A DNA stretch of 64,000 bases. Origin: Streptomyces sp. G-G2 (GTDB lineage Bacteria; Actinomycetota; Actinomycetes; Streptomycetales; Streptomycetaceae). Position numbers and translations under genes: made by a program. The stretch covers positions 62,001-126,000 of the forward strand of contig NZ_JASISO010000021.1 in the NCBI RefSeq assembly GCF_030063135.1, read 5' to 3'. Every line of letters begins with the position of its first letter. Positions within the stretch are counted from its first letter, which is position 1. Below are positions 33,411 to 41,441 of the stretch, in pieces. Below the pieces are notes generated by a model. It worked only from the letters and a program-made list of their open reading frames with translations, ran no database searches and was not told where the DNA came from.

Positions 33411-33587
33411 GTGACACCAGAACTGACGAAGCACGACCAGGGACTGCTGGAGCGGACGGAGTACCGTTCCCGCACCCACTCCGACCAGCTCGGAAGCCTG
33501 GAGGTGTGGGCCCGGTCCGCGCCGATCCGGCTCGCCGGGTACGAAGAGGACCTGGCGGAGCCGCACATCCTGCCCGGCATCGACTGA
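33411..33587 (+). CDS. 58-aa conserved-looking hypothetical protein
   Basis: A small acidic/polar protein (starts MTPELTKHDQGLLERTEYRS, ends HILPGID) with good third-position G/C bias and a strong ribosome site, AAAAGGAG seven bases before the GTG. No cysteine, no signal peptide, no membrane helix. It is divergent from the HD-oxygenase-like gene, 289 bp away. It could be a regulator, a small subunit or a modified-peptide precursor; nothing in the sequence decides. Confidence 0.65.
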   Translation: MTPELTKHDQGLLERTEYRSRTHSDQLGSLEVWARSAPIRLAGYEEDLAEPHILPGID

Positions 33588-33780
33588 CCGCCCGCGACAC
33601 GCTTCGCGACCCACCCCGCGACATCTCGCGACACCCCGCGGCCTTGACCGGCCCGCACCGTGCCCCCGCGCCGACCGGCGACGGGGGCGCGTGGGTTCCC
33701 GTCCCGCGTACGCCGTCAGCGTCATCGCTGTTGGCGATCAAGGGTTCCGCGCCCCAGGGCCGCCGGGCAGGCTGGCCGGT

Positions 33781-34764
33781 ATGAAACTGCTGATGCTGGG
33801 CGGGACCGAGTACGTGGGCCGGGCGATCACCGAGGACGCCCTCGCGCGGGGCTGGGAGGTGACGGTCTTCCACCGGGGCCGCCATGCCCCGCCGCCGGGA
33901 ACCGCCTCCCTGCTCGGCGACCGCACCGAAGCCGGCGGACTCACGGCCTTGGCCGCCGGGGAGTGGGACCTGGCCGTCGACACCTGGGGCGGCGCCCCCA
34001 CCGCGGTCCGTGACGCGGCCCGGCTGCTGCACGGGCGGGTCGGGCACTTCACCTACATATCCAGCCGGTCCGTGTACACCTACCCCAGCCCGCCCGGCCT
34101 CGGCGAGGGCGCCCCCGTGGTGGAGGGCTCGGCCGACGCCGCGCCGCAGGGCTACGCCCAGGACAAGCGCGGCGGGGAACTCGCGGCCGTCGGCGCCTTC
34201 GGCGAGGAACACGCCCTGCTCGTGCGCCCCGGACTGATCATCGGCCCCTACGAGAACGTCGGACGGCTGCCCTGGTGGCTGAACCGGGCGGCCCGCGGCG
34301 GCCCCATGCTCGCCCCCGGCCCGCGTGAACTGCCGCTCCAGTACATCGACGTTCGCGACCTCGCGCGCTGGACCCTGGACGCCGCGCGGGACGGGCGCGG
34401 GGGAGCGTACAACCTGGTCTCGCCGCTCGGGCACACCACGATGGGCGGGCTCCTCGACGCCGTCACCGCCGTCACCGGCGGCCGGGCCGACCTGCGCTGG
34501 ACCGCCGCGGAACCGATCCGGGACGCCGGGATCGAACCGTGGACCGAACTGCCCATCTGGCTCCCGGAAGGAGAGCTGCACGACTACATGTTCGGCGGTG
34601 ACGTCACCAAGGCGCTGGCCGCGGGGCTCGTGTGCCGTCCCGTCGAGGAGACCGTGGCCGCCACCTGGAGCTGGCTGGAGAGCCTCGGCGGAGCGGCCCC
34701 GCAGCGCCCCGACCGCCCGGCGCCGGGCATCGGAGCGGAGCGGGAGGCCGCGCTGATCGGGTGA
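33781..34764 (+). CDS. NAD-dependent epimerase/dehydratase-family protein
   Basis: A 327-aa extended-SDR protein: MKLLMLGGTEYVGRAITEDA holds the GxxxxxG nucleotide motif, HFTYISSRSVY the Ser region, and YAQDKRGGE stands where Y-x-x-x-K is expected (Y-A-Q-D-K). PLQYIDVRDLARW is typical of the branch of reductases/epimerases related to isoflavone reductase-like proteins in actinomycetes. The ATG has no good ribosome site and may be leaderless. Substrate unknown; it stands alone between the 58-aa gene and a convergent membrane-protein gene. Confidence 0.88.
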   Translation: MKLLMLGGTEYVGRAITEDALARGWEVTVFHRGRHAPPPGTASLLGDRTEAGGLTALAAGEWDLAVDTWGGAPTAVRDAARLLHGRVGHFTYISSRSVYTYPSPPGLGEGAPVVEGSADAAPQGYAQDKRGGELAAVGAFGEEHALLVRPGLIIGPYENVGRLPWWLNRAARGGPMLAPGPRELPLQYIDVRDLARWTLDAARDGRGGAYNLVSPLGHTTMGGLLDAVTAVTGGRADLRWTAAEPIRDAGIEPWTELPIWLPEGELHDYMFGGDVTKALAAGLVCRPVEETVAATWSWLESLGGAAPQRPDRPAPGIGAEREAALIG

Positions 34765-34799
34765 GCCGCGCGGGCCGGGTGCGATCCGCAAGGGACGGC

Positions 34800-36275
34800 C
34801 TACACGGGGGATTCGGCGCCGGGGCCGGGGTCCGCGAGCCGGGTGGGCGGCAGGAACTCGCCCACCAGCCTGCGCTGCCACCAGGCCCCGGTGGCGCGCA
34901 GTTCGCGCCAGGTGGTGAAGCGGTAGCGGTACAGCCGCGCCCTGACGTAGAGCGGCGGGGCGTCCGGGAACGGATTGTGGCCGAGCAGCCGCAGCGTGTC
35001 CCGGTCGCCCGCCAGCAGCCGCTCCACGAAGGGTCCGAACCAGTCGCGGGCGTAGCCGGGGGAGAGGGCGGCGAACCACATCAGCCAGTCCAGCCTCAGG
35101 TGGTACGGCGCGAACTGGCGCGGCAACCGCCCCGGCCGCCCCGGTTTGCCCTTGAACCCGTACTCCAGCCACGCCCCGTCCCGGTGCGGCGCCGGATCCG
35201 CGGTGCCCTCCACGACCACCTCGTCCCGGATCCGGCCGACGGTTCCGAAGGCCCCGTAGGCATTGACCAGATGGAGCGCGTCGAAGGAGCGGTTCATCAC
35301 CTGCCGCCGCGACAGCAGGTTCCGCACCGGACCCCGGCTCAGCACCAGCACCAGCGCGGTCAGCGCGCACACCGCGACCTCGTACCAGAGCGGGGCGGCG
35401 CGCGCCGCGGCGGCGGGCGGCGGGCCCGTGAGCGCGGTGAAGTCCACGGCGGACAGCGCGAGCGCGATCGTCAGCCAGTTGAGCCAGGCGAAGTTCCCCG
35501 ACAGCACCAGCCACAGCTGGGTCGCCGCGATCACCCCCGCCGCCACGGAGGCCACCGGCTGCGGGGTGAACAGCATCACCGGCACGAGCAGTTGGGTGAC
35601 GTGGTTCGCCGCGCACTCGATCCGGTGCACCGGCCGAGGCAGCCGGTGGAAGAACCAGCTCAACGGCCCAGGCATCGGCTGTGTCTCGTGGTGGAAGTAC
35701 AGGCAGGTCAGCCGCCGCCAGCAGGGGTCCCCGCGCAGCTTGATCAGGCCCGCCCCGAACTCCACGCGGAAGACCACCCAGCGCAGCAGCCACAGGACCA
35801 GCACCGGCGGCCCCACCCGGGCGTTGCCGAGGAACACCGCGAGGAACCCCGCCTCCAGCAGCAGGGACTCCCAGCCGAAGGAGTACCAGGTCTGCCCGAC
35901 GTTCACGATCGACAGGTACAGCGCCCAGAGCAGGGCCCACATCGCCATCGCCGCGCCGAGCGGTACGGCGTCCCCCGCACCCGCGGCGAGCGCCGCCGCC
36001 AGCCCGGCTCCGGTCCAGGCGCAGCAGGCGAAGAGCCGGTCGGAGTAACGCAGTTGGAACAGGCTGGGGGCCCGGCGGAAGGGCACGTTCCGGACGTACC
36101 GCGGGACCGGGAGCATCCCGCGGGCGCCGATCAGCGCCCGGAACTGGAGGGCGGCCCCCGCGAAGGCGCAGACGTAGACGCCCGCCAGGGCCCGCTGGAA
36201 GACCAGCCGGCCGAGCCAGTACCCGGGTGCGACGAACCAGTCCATCGCTCCCAGTATCGGCCGCGCGGCCGACAC
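34800..36275 (-). CDS. lipase maturation factor (LMF1)-like membrane protein
   Basis: A 491-aa polytopic membrane protein matching the LMF family, first known as ER proteins needed for lipase folding in animals. Diagnostic parts are WYSFGWESLLLEAGFLA, FRVEFGAGLIKLRGDPCW, LTCLYFHHETQPMPGPLSW and, near the end, EYGFKGKPG and PYHLRLDWLMWFAAL. GTG at 36275 has GGAGG upstream; an ATG at 36245 is possible. The bacterial function is not established. No lipase is adjacent. Confidence 0.9.
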   Translation of the reverse strand: MSAARPILGAMDWFVAPGYWLGRLVFQRALAGVYVCAFAGAALQFRALIGARGMLPVPRYVRNVPFRRAPSLFQLRYSDRLFACCAWTGAGLAAALAAGAGDAVPLGAAMAMWALLWALYLSIVNVGQTWYSFGWESLLLEAGFLAVFLGNARVGPPVLVLWLLRWVVFRVEFGAGLIKLRGDPCWRRLTCLYFHHETQPMPGPLSWFFHRLPRPVHRIECAANHVTQLLVPVMLFTPQPVASVAAGVIAATQLWLVLSGNFAWLNWLTIALALSAVDFTALTGPPPAAAARAAPLWYEVAVCALTALVLVLSRGPVRNLLSRRQVMNRSFDALHLVNAYGAFGTVGRIRDEVVVEGTADPAPHRDGAWLEYGFKGKPGRPGRLPRQFAPYHLRLDWLMWFAALSPGYARDWFGPFVERLLAGDRDTLRLLGHNPFPDAPPLYVRARLYRYRFTTWRELRATGAWWQRRLVGEFLPPTRLADPGPGAESPV

Positions 36276-36312
36276 CCGCCTCCGGACCGCCCGCCCCCGG
36301 GCCGCCCGCCGG

Positions 36313-36876
36313 TCAGGTGTGCGCGACCAGCGAACGCAGGGTCCGGCCCAGCATCCGGGCGTAGCCGAGCTGGAGGACGGGGATCAGTGGACCGGCCAGC
36401 CGGGTGTACCAGGCGCCGGGTCGGCTGAAGGCGATGACCGCGAACCAGACCGCGCCGTCCTCGGCCAGCTCCACCAGAAACGATTCCTCGCCGCACTCGG
36501 GATGCCCGTCGAGGGTCCCGTAGGCGAAGCCCACCCGGGCCGGTTCGTACGCGGTCCAGATCACCTCGCACGGCGCGCTGATCCGCAGCGGGCCGAGCCC
36601 GATGCCGACCTCGACCCGGCTGCCCGGCCGGACGGCCCCGTGCTCGGCGCGGACCCGCATGCCCGTGGCGCGGTGCAGGCCGAAGGTGGTGAGGGCGGCG
36701 CCCGCGGCCTCGAAGGCGGCCCGGCCGCGGCCGACCCGGACCCGGTGGCCGAGGTGGTGGTATCCGGCGGGCAGCGGCCGCACCCGGGTGGCCCCGCGTT
36801 CGGGGTAGTTGACCCGGTCCGGGTCCGCGGCCTGCGCCTGCCGGGGGCGGGCGCCCTCGCTGATGATGCGGGTCAT
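36313..36876 (-). CDS. DUF1990-family protein
   Basis: A 187-aa soluble protein of the DUF1990 family: NYPERGATR near the start, RVGRGRAAFEAAGAALTTF, VIWTAYEPARVGFAYGTLDGHPECGEE and FSRPGAWYTRLAGPL. The fold is thought to be START-like; function unknown. It starts inside the stop of the YndJ-like gene (ATGA overlap), with GGAG upstream. DUF1990 and YndJ occur together, also as fusions, in other bacteria, which supports a shared role. Confidence 0.88.
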   Translation of the reverse strand: MTRIISEGARPRQAQAADPDRVNYPERGATRVRPLPAGYHHLGHRVRVGRGRAAFEAAGAALTTFGLHRATGMRVRAEHGAVRPGSRVEVGIGLGPLRISAPCEVIWTAYEPARVGFAYGTLDGHPECGEESFLVELAEDGAVWFAVIAFSRPGAWYTRLAGPLIPVLQLGYARMLGRTLRSLVAHT

Positions 36877-37694
36877 GCGGGACTCTCCTTCAGGCGGCGC
36901 CAGGCCAGCACGGAGCACAGTGCGAAGCCGAGGGCGTTTCCGAGGCCGTGGGTCGCGGCCATCCAGGTCAAGGTGGGGTGCGGGACGCCGCCGGCCTCGC
37001 CCAGCGCCCACCACAGGGCGAGCAGCATGGTGACGGCCAGGACGGCGGCCGAGGTGCTGAGCAGCGCCCGGGTGTACCGATCGCGCGCGTCGGCGCGGAT
37101 CTGCCGCCAGGTCAGCAGGGCCACCGCCCACATCCCGGAGGTGAGGACCAGGGCCCCCGCCAGTTCTGCCCAGTCGTCGACGAAGTACCCGGCGAGCACC
37201 AGCAGCGTTCCGCCGGGCACGCTGTACGCCGCCCAGCGGGCCCACGGCCCGGGCGCGGCGGCCCGGCACACCAGCCCGGCCACCAGGGCGGCCGCGAATC
37301 CGGCGAAGTGGAAGTGCGGCACGGTCAGCGCGAGGATCTCCAGGTCGAAACCGAAGAGCCCGTGCCCGGTCCGCTCGGCGACCAGGGCGGTACCGGCGAC
37401 GGAGGGCGCCGTGAGCGCGGTGAGGACGGCGATCTCGGGCGGGGCGAGCGAACGGGTGCGGGCCAGCCGGACGGGTGCGCGCAGGGCGAGCGCCAGGGTG
37501 CCCGCCGCGTAGAGCGCGGCGAGCGTGCCCGCCGCGGGGCCGCGCGGCAGCCAGAGCGAGACCGCGCCGGGCGCGGCGAGGAGGGGCCAGTACCGGGCGA
37601 GGCGGCGTAGTCCGGCCGGGTCGATGAGGCGCAGCCCGGCGGGTACGACGTAGAGCATGCCCAGGGTGACGATGAGGTTCACCAGCACCGTCAT
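36873..37694 (-). CDS. YndJ-like integral membrane protein
   Basis: A 273-aa protein with about eight membrane helices and a YndJ-type signature (VPHFHFAGFAAALVAGL and ATHGLGNALGFALC) whose conserved histidines resemble haem or metal ligands. No enzymatic role is established. First gene of a two-gene unit with DUF1990. Its promoter carries two TTGAAC...GTTCAA operators, so expression is tightly controlled by a repressor encoded elsewhere. Confidence 0.85.
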   Translation of the reverse strand: MTVLVNLIVTLGMLYVVPAGLRLIDPAGLRRLARYWPLLAAPGAVSLWLPRGPAAGTLAALYAAGTLALALRAPVRLARTRSLAPPEIAVLTALTAPSVAGTALVAERTGHGLFGFDLEILALTVPHFHFAGFAAALVAGLVCRAAAPGPWARWAAYSVPGGTLLVLAGYFVDDWAELAGALVLTSGMWAVALLTWRQIRADARDRYTRALLSTSAAVLAVTMLLALWWALGEAGGVPHPTLTWMAATHGLGNALGFALCSVLAWRRLKESPA

Positions 37695-37726
37695 CCTGGA
37701 CCGCCCTCCCCCGTACGGCCGAACGC

Positions 37727-37740
37727 TTGAACGCGTTCAA
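37727..37740. promoter_or_regulatory. operator 1: TTGAACGCGTTCAA
   Basis: A perfect 14-bp palindrome 33 bp upstream of the YndJ-like start, just downstream of the transcription start predicted for that gene. Confidence 0.75.
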
Positions 37741-37752
37741 CTCGCAGTCGTG

Positions 37753-37781
37753 AGCGTAGAGGGTTTCTTGAACAGGTTCAA
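37753..37781 (-). promoter_or_regulatory. predicted promoter for YndJ-DUF1990 operon
   Basis: On the minus strand TTGAAC (37781-37776), 17 bp, TACGCT (37758-37753), a good vegetative-type promoter. The -35 lies inside operator 2, and operator 1 lies at about +6 to +20. Confidence 0.6.
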
Positions 37782-37782
37782 G
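37767..37782. promoter_or_regulatory. operator 2: CTTGAACAGGTTCAAG
   Basis: Inverted repeat with 7-bp arms CTTGAAC and GTTCAAG. Its centre is 41 bp, about four helical turns, from operator 1, so two repressor dimers could sit on the same DNA face. Confidence 0.75.
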
Positions 37783-37890
37783 ACTGTCGGACGGGGTTGC
37801 CCGCGTCGACGGCGCTCCGCTTGCGACACCCCCGGGCATACGGCAGACAGGAGGGAGGAACAGGGCGAACAAGGAAATAGGGAGAAGCTC

Positions 37891-39165
37891 GTGACGGATC
37901 AGCACGACCACCGGACTCCGCCACACCGCACCCCGCCCCGGCCACCCGGCCGCCACGCCGCGGTGGGCGCCGCCCTCCTCGTGGCCCTCGGCCTGCTCAC
38001 CACGGCCTGCACGGGCTCCACCCCCGGAAACGACGGCCCCGCGGCCGCCCGCGAGAGCCAGGACGTCCTGCTCCAGCCGGTCGCCGCCCCGGGCCCCGAC
38101 CCCTTCACGGCCTCCACCGCCGCCGCCGAATCCGCGCCGGCCCAACCGCCCGCGCCGAACCCGGCGGGCGAGGGCATCCGCACCGTCGGCGGAGCCACCC
38201 CGGGCCTCTACGGCGGCGCCCACGGGGTCGGCAGCTGCGACATCGAACGCCAGGCGGGCTTCCTCACCGCCGACAACGCGAAGGCGGGTGCCTTCGCCGA
38301 GGCCGCCCGCACCGAACGGGCGAAGATCCCGGAATTCCTGCGCGGCCTGACCCCCGTCGTCCTGCGCGCCGACACCCGGGTGACCAGCCACGGCTTCAAG
38401 GACGGCCGCGCGAACGCCTTCCAGGCCGTCCTCCAGGCCGGTACCGCGGTCCTCGTCGACGACCACGGCATGCCCAGGGTCCGCTGCGCCTGCGGCAACC
38501 CGCTCCAGTCACCGCGCGCCGCCAAGGGCGCCCCGGTCGACAAGGGCGCTCCGTGGAACGGCTACCAGCCGAGCCAGGTCATCGTGATCGAACCGACCCC
38601 CCACGTGCTGGACGGCCTGATCATCGCGAACACCGCCGACAACACCTGGATCGACCGCAAGACCGGCGACGGCGGGGCCCAGGACAGGAGCCCCCAGGCG
38701 CCGCCCCCGTACGACCCGGCCGACGGCATCCCGCCCGCCGACCAGTCGGCCCCGGCAGGCACCACCCCGCCGTCGGCGCCCCCGTCGGGCGCGCCGCAGA
38801 ACCCGCTGAACCCGCCCGGCCCGCAGAAGCCGCCCGGCCCGCCGAACCCGCCCGGCCCGCCGAACTCCCGGGCCCCGCAGATTCCGCAGAGCCCCCAGGT
38901 CCCGCCGAGTCCGCAGGAACCGCAGGCTCCGCAGAACGAGCCGGTTCCGCCCGCCCCGCCGCAGCCCCCGCCCTCCGACGTCCCCTCCGACGTCCCCGCC
39001 GACCCCTCCTCCGAGCTGCCCCCCGCCCCCGACGGGCCGAGCGTCACCCCGTACGACCCCTTCGCGCCGTACGACCCCACCGTGCCCACCGACCCGAACG
39101 ACTCCTACGGCATTCCCGGCGAGCGCCCCAGCCCGGATCCCGGGTTCTCGCGGGAGAGCGTCTGA
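37891..39165 (+). CDS. DUF6777 lipoprotein with long Pro-rich tail
   Basis: A 424-aa exported protein. The signal peptide ends LGLLTTAC (lipobox, Cys about 36). The DUF6777 domain (about 90-250) starts GGATPGLYGGAHGVGSCD and includes VRCACGNPL and VIVIEPTP; four cysteines probably form disulfides. The last 170 residues are repeats of PPGP/PQ/PP type, a wall-spanning or disordered stalk. GTG at 37891 with GGAG upstream. Divergent from YndJ across the operator region; it might share that repressor. In related proteins the domain is fused to serine/threonine kinases, but here it stands alone. Confidence 0.85.
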   Translation: MTDQHDHRTPPHRTPPRPPGRHAAVGAALLVALGLLTTACTGSTPGNDGPAAARESQDVLLQPVAAPGPDPFTASTAAAESAPAQPPAPNPAGEGIRTVGGATPGLYGGAHGVGSCDIERQAGFLTADNAKAGAFAEAARTERAKIPEFLRGLTPVVLRADTRVTSHGFKDGRANAFQAVLQAGTAVLVDDHGMPRVRCACGNPLQSPRAAKGAPVDKGAPWNGYQPSQVIVIEPTPHVLDGLIIANTADNTWIDRKTGDGGAQDRSPQAPPPYDPADGIPPADQSAPAGTTPPSAPPSGAPQNPLNPPGPQKPPGPPNPPGPPNSRAPQIPQSPQVPPSPQEPQAPQNEPVPPAPPQPPPSDVPSDVPADPSSELPPAPDGPSVTPYDPFAPYDPTVPTDPNDSYGIPGERPSPDPGFSRESV

Positions 39166-39190
39166 TCCGCCGGTGTGTCATGGTGGATCG

Positions 39191-41236
39191 GTGCCGAGCA
39201 CCGTATCGCTGCCGGACGACTGGCCCGCACGTCCGGACCGGTCGCTCTCGCTGAACCGGATGGGCAGCTTCGACTGGGACCTGGTCACCGGCCTCATGCA
39301 CATGGACGCTCCCGCCCTCAACGTCTTCGACACCCTCCCCGCCGACTACGACGAGCGCCCCGAGTCCCTCTCGCCACGGGTCCCGCCCGCCGAGGCCGTC
39401 CGGCTCGACGCGCTGGTCTCCGCCGCCCTCAAGGGCGGTTCGGACAGCTACGGCGCCTACTTCCGGATCCGCTGCCGTGACGGCCGACTGCGGTGGACCC
39501 ACACCCAGGGCCGGGTCATGCGGAACGAGGACGGGCGCCCGTACCGCATCATCGGCATCGTCCGGGACGCGACCGAGGAGCTGAGCCACTCGGCCGAACG
39601 GCTCGGCCTCGACGAGGAACGCCGCCGCCAGACCTCCGTGGTCGAGGGCACCACCGCCGCCCTCGCCCACGCGCGCACCGTGCGGGACGTCATCGACGCG
39701 CTCAGCGACTCGCAGGGCCTGGAGCGCCTCGGCACCATGGGCATGGTGATGGGCCTGGTCGAGGCGGGCCGCATCCACCTGGTCGCCGAGGGCCCCGAGG
39801 GCAGCTTCGTCCCCGGCACCCGCTACACGCGGGTCGACGAGCAGTACCCGATGAGCGAGGTCGTCCGCTCGCTCCAGCCGCGGTTCATCGACTCCGCGTA
39901 CGAGTTCGCCGCCTCCTACCCGGGGCTCTGGTCGAAGGTCTCCTCCATGCGGATCTCGGCCGCCGCCTACCTCCCGCTGATCGCCCAGGGCCGCCCGATC
40001 GGCGCGATCGGCCTCCTCTACGAGGACAAGGACGGCTTCACCCAGGACGAACGGAACCTCCTCGTCGCCCTCGGCAGCAGCATCGCCCAGAGCCTCCAGC
40101 GCGCGATGCTGCTGGAACAGGAACACGACCTCGCCGAGGGGCTCCAGCAGGCCATGCTGCCGCGCCGGATCCCCGCCGTGCCCGGCGCGCAGATCGCCGT
40201 GCGCTACCGCTCCGCCCGGATGGGCCGGGACATCGGGGGCGACTGGTACGACGTCATCCCGCTGCCCGGCGGCCGGGTCGGCGCCGTCATCGGCGACGTA
40301 CAGGGGCACGACACCCACGCGGCGGCCGTGATGGGCCAGCTCCGCATCGTGCTCCGCGCCTACGCCGCCGAGGGGCACTCGCCCGCCACCGTGATGGCCC
40401 GGGCCTCGGTCTTCCTCCACGAACTCGACACCGACCGGTTCGCCACCTGCACCTACGTGGAAGCCGACCTGGCCACCGGGGTGCTCCAGCTGGTCCGCGC
40501 GGGCCACCTCGACCCGCTGCTGCGCTCGCGCGACGGGGACTGCCGACGGCTGCCGGTGGAGGGCGGCATGCCACTGGGGCTCTCCGCGGAGTTCGGCCGT
40601 CTGGAGTATCCGGTGACCACCGTGGAACTGGACCCGGGCGAAACGCTTCTCCTGTGCACCGACGGTCTCGTCGAACAGCCCGGCGCCGACCTCGACGACG
40701 GCATCCAGCAGCTCACCGCCATGGTCCGCGGCGGCCCGCAAGACCTCCAGCTGCTCGCCGACCGGCTGGTGGAGGTCGCCGACGAGCGCGGCGGCGACGA
40801 CGACATCGCGCTCCTCCTGCTGCGCCGCCAGGCCGAGGACGCCCCGCGGGCGGGCGGCCGTCTTCAGCAGCACGTGGCCCCCGGCGACCCCGAGGCCCTG
40901 GTCTCGGCCCGCCACATGATCGGCGCGGCCGTCCACGCCTGGGGCGCCCGCGGCCGGGCCGACGAGATCGAACTCGTCGCGGACGAGCTGATCGTGAACG
41001 CCCTCATGCACACCGACGGCCCGGCCATCGTCACCCTGCGCGTCCTGACCGGCCCCGAACGCCGCATCCGCGTCGAGGTCGAGGACCGCTCCAGCGCCCT
41101 CCCGCGCCGCCGCGATGCGGGCGACACGGGGGTCTCGGGCCGCGGCCTGATGCTGGTGGACCGGCTGGCGGACGGGTGGGGCGTGGAATCCCGGGGCAGC
41201 GGCAAGTGCGTGTGGTGCGAGTTCGTGATGACCTGA
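39191..41236 (+). CDS. PAS-GAF-PP2C-ATPase stress-signalling protein
   Basis: A 681-aa cytoplasmic multidomain protein. A PAS domain (about 20-135), a GAF domain (about 150-310), an RsbU-like PP2C/SpoIIE domain (about 330-545; LPRRIPAVPGAQIAVRY, IGGDWYDVI, VIGDVQGHD, CTDGLVE, GGDDDIAL) and a GHKL ATPase (about 565-680; DELIVNALMHTDG, GVSGRGLMLVDRLADGWG). It carries both phosphatase and kinase/anti-sigma activities of a partner switch in one chain. GTG at 39191 with GGTGGATC upstream; GTG at 39173 is the alternative. No STAS or sigma gene adjoins it, so partners are unlinked, perhaps the cluster at 8-21 kb. Confidence 0.9.
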   Translation: MPSTVSLPDDWPARPDRSLSLNRMGSFDWDLVTGLMHMDAPALNVFDTLPADYDERPESLSPRVPPAEAVRLDALVSAALKGGSDSYGAYFRIRCRDGRLRWTHTQGRVMRNEDGRPYRIIGIVRDATEELSHSAERLGLDEERRRQTSVVEGTTAALAHARTVRDVIDALSDSQGLERLGTMGMVMGLVEAGRIHLVAEGPEGSFVPGTRYTRVDEQYPMSEVVRSLQPRFIDSAYEFAASYPGLWSKVSSMRISAAAYLPLIAQGRPIGAIGLLYEDKDGFTQDERNLLVALGSSIAQSLQRAMLLEQEHDLAEGLQQAMLPRRIPAVPGAQIAVRYRSARMGRDIGGDWYDVIPLPGGRVGAVIGDVQGHDTHAAAVMGQLRIVLRAYAAEGHSPATVMARASVFLHELDTDRFATCTYVEADLATGVLQLVRAGHLDPLLRSRDGDCRRLPVEGGMPLGLSAEFGRLEYPVTTVELDPGETLLLCTDGLVEQPGADLDDGIQQLTAMVRGGPQDLQLLADRLVEVADERGGDDDIALLLLRRQAEDAPRAGGRLQQHVAPGDPEALVSARHMIGAAVHAWGARGRADEIELVADELIVNALMHTDGPAIVTLRVLTGPERRIRVEVEDRSSALPRRRDAGDTGVSGRGLMLVDRLADGWGVESRGSGKCVWCEFVMT

Positions 41237-41310
41237 GGGCGTGATGCTGTGAGGGCGCGCCGACCTGAGTCCGTGGGGACCTGAGGACCTGGGGCGCGAT
41301 GACCTGAGGG
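41227..41310. repeat. repeats of GATGACCTGAGGG around a stop codon
   Basis: GATGACCTGAGGG occurs at 41227-41239, including the stop codon of the phosphatase gene, and again at 41298-41310; shorter GACCTGAG copies lie between. Confidence 0.75.
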
Positions 41311-41441
41311 TTCGTGGCGCGGCGGGAGGGGAGGCCGCGGCGCACCGGGAGGGGCGGCCCGGGTACGGTCCCGGCCGCACCGGCGGCGCCGGGACAAAGT
41401 GCGTTGCGGCGGGTCACGGTGATGGCGCAGGATCGGCCCCG

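Noticed and set aside
33148..35940. 930-codon minus-strand frame over the epimerase and LMF genes
   Set aside because: Different frame from the LMF gene and antisense to the epimerase; no family resemblance.
39044..41380. 778-codon minus-strand frame over the PAS-GAF-PP2C gene
   Set aside because: Shadow of the four recognised domains on the + strand.
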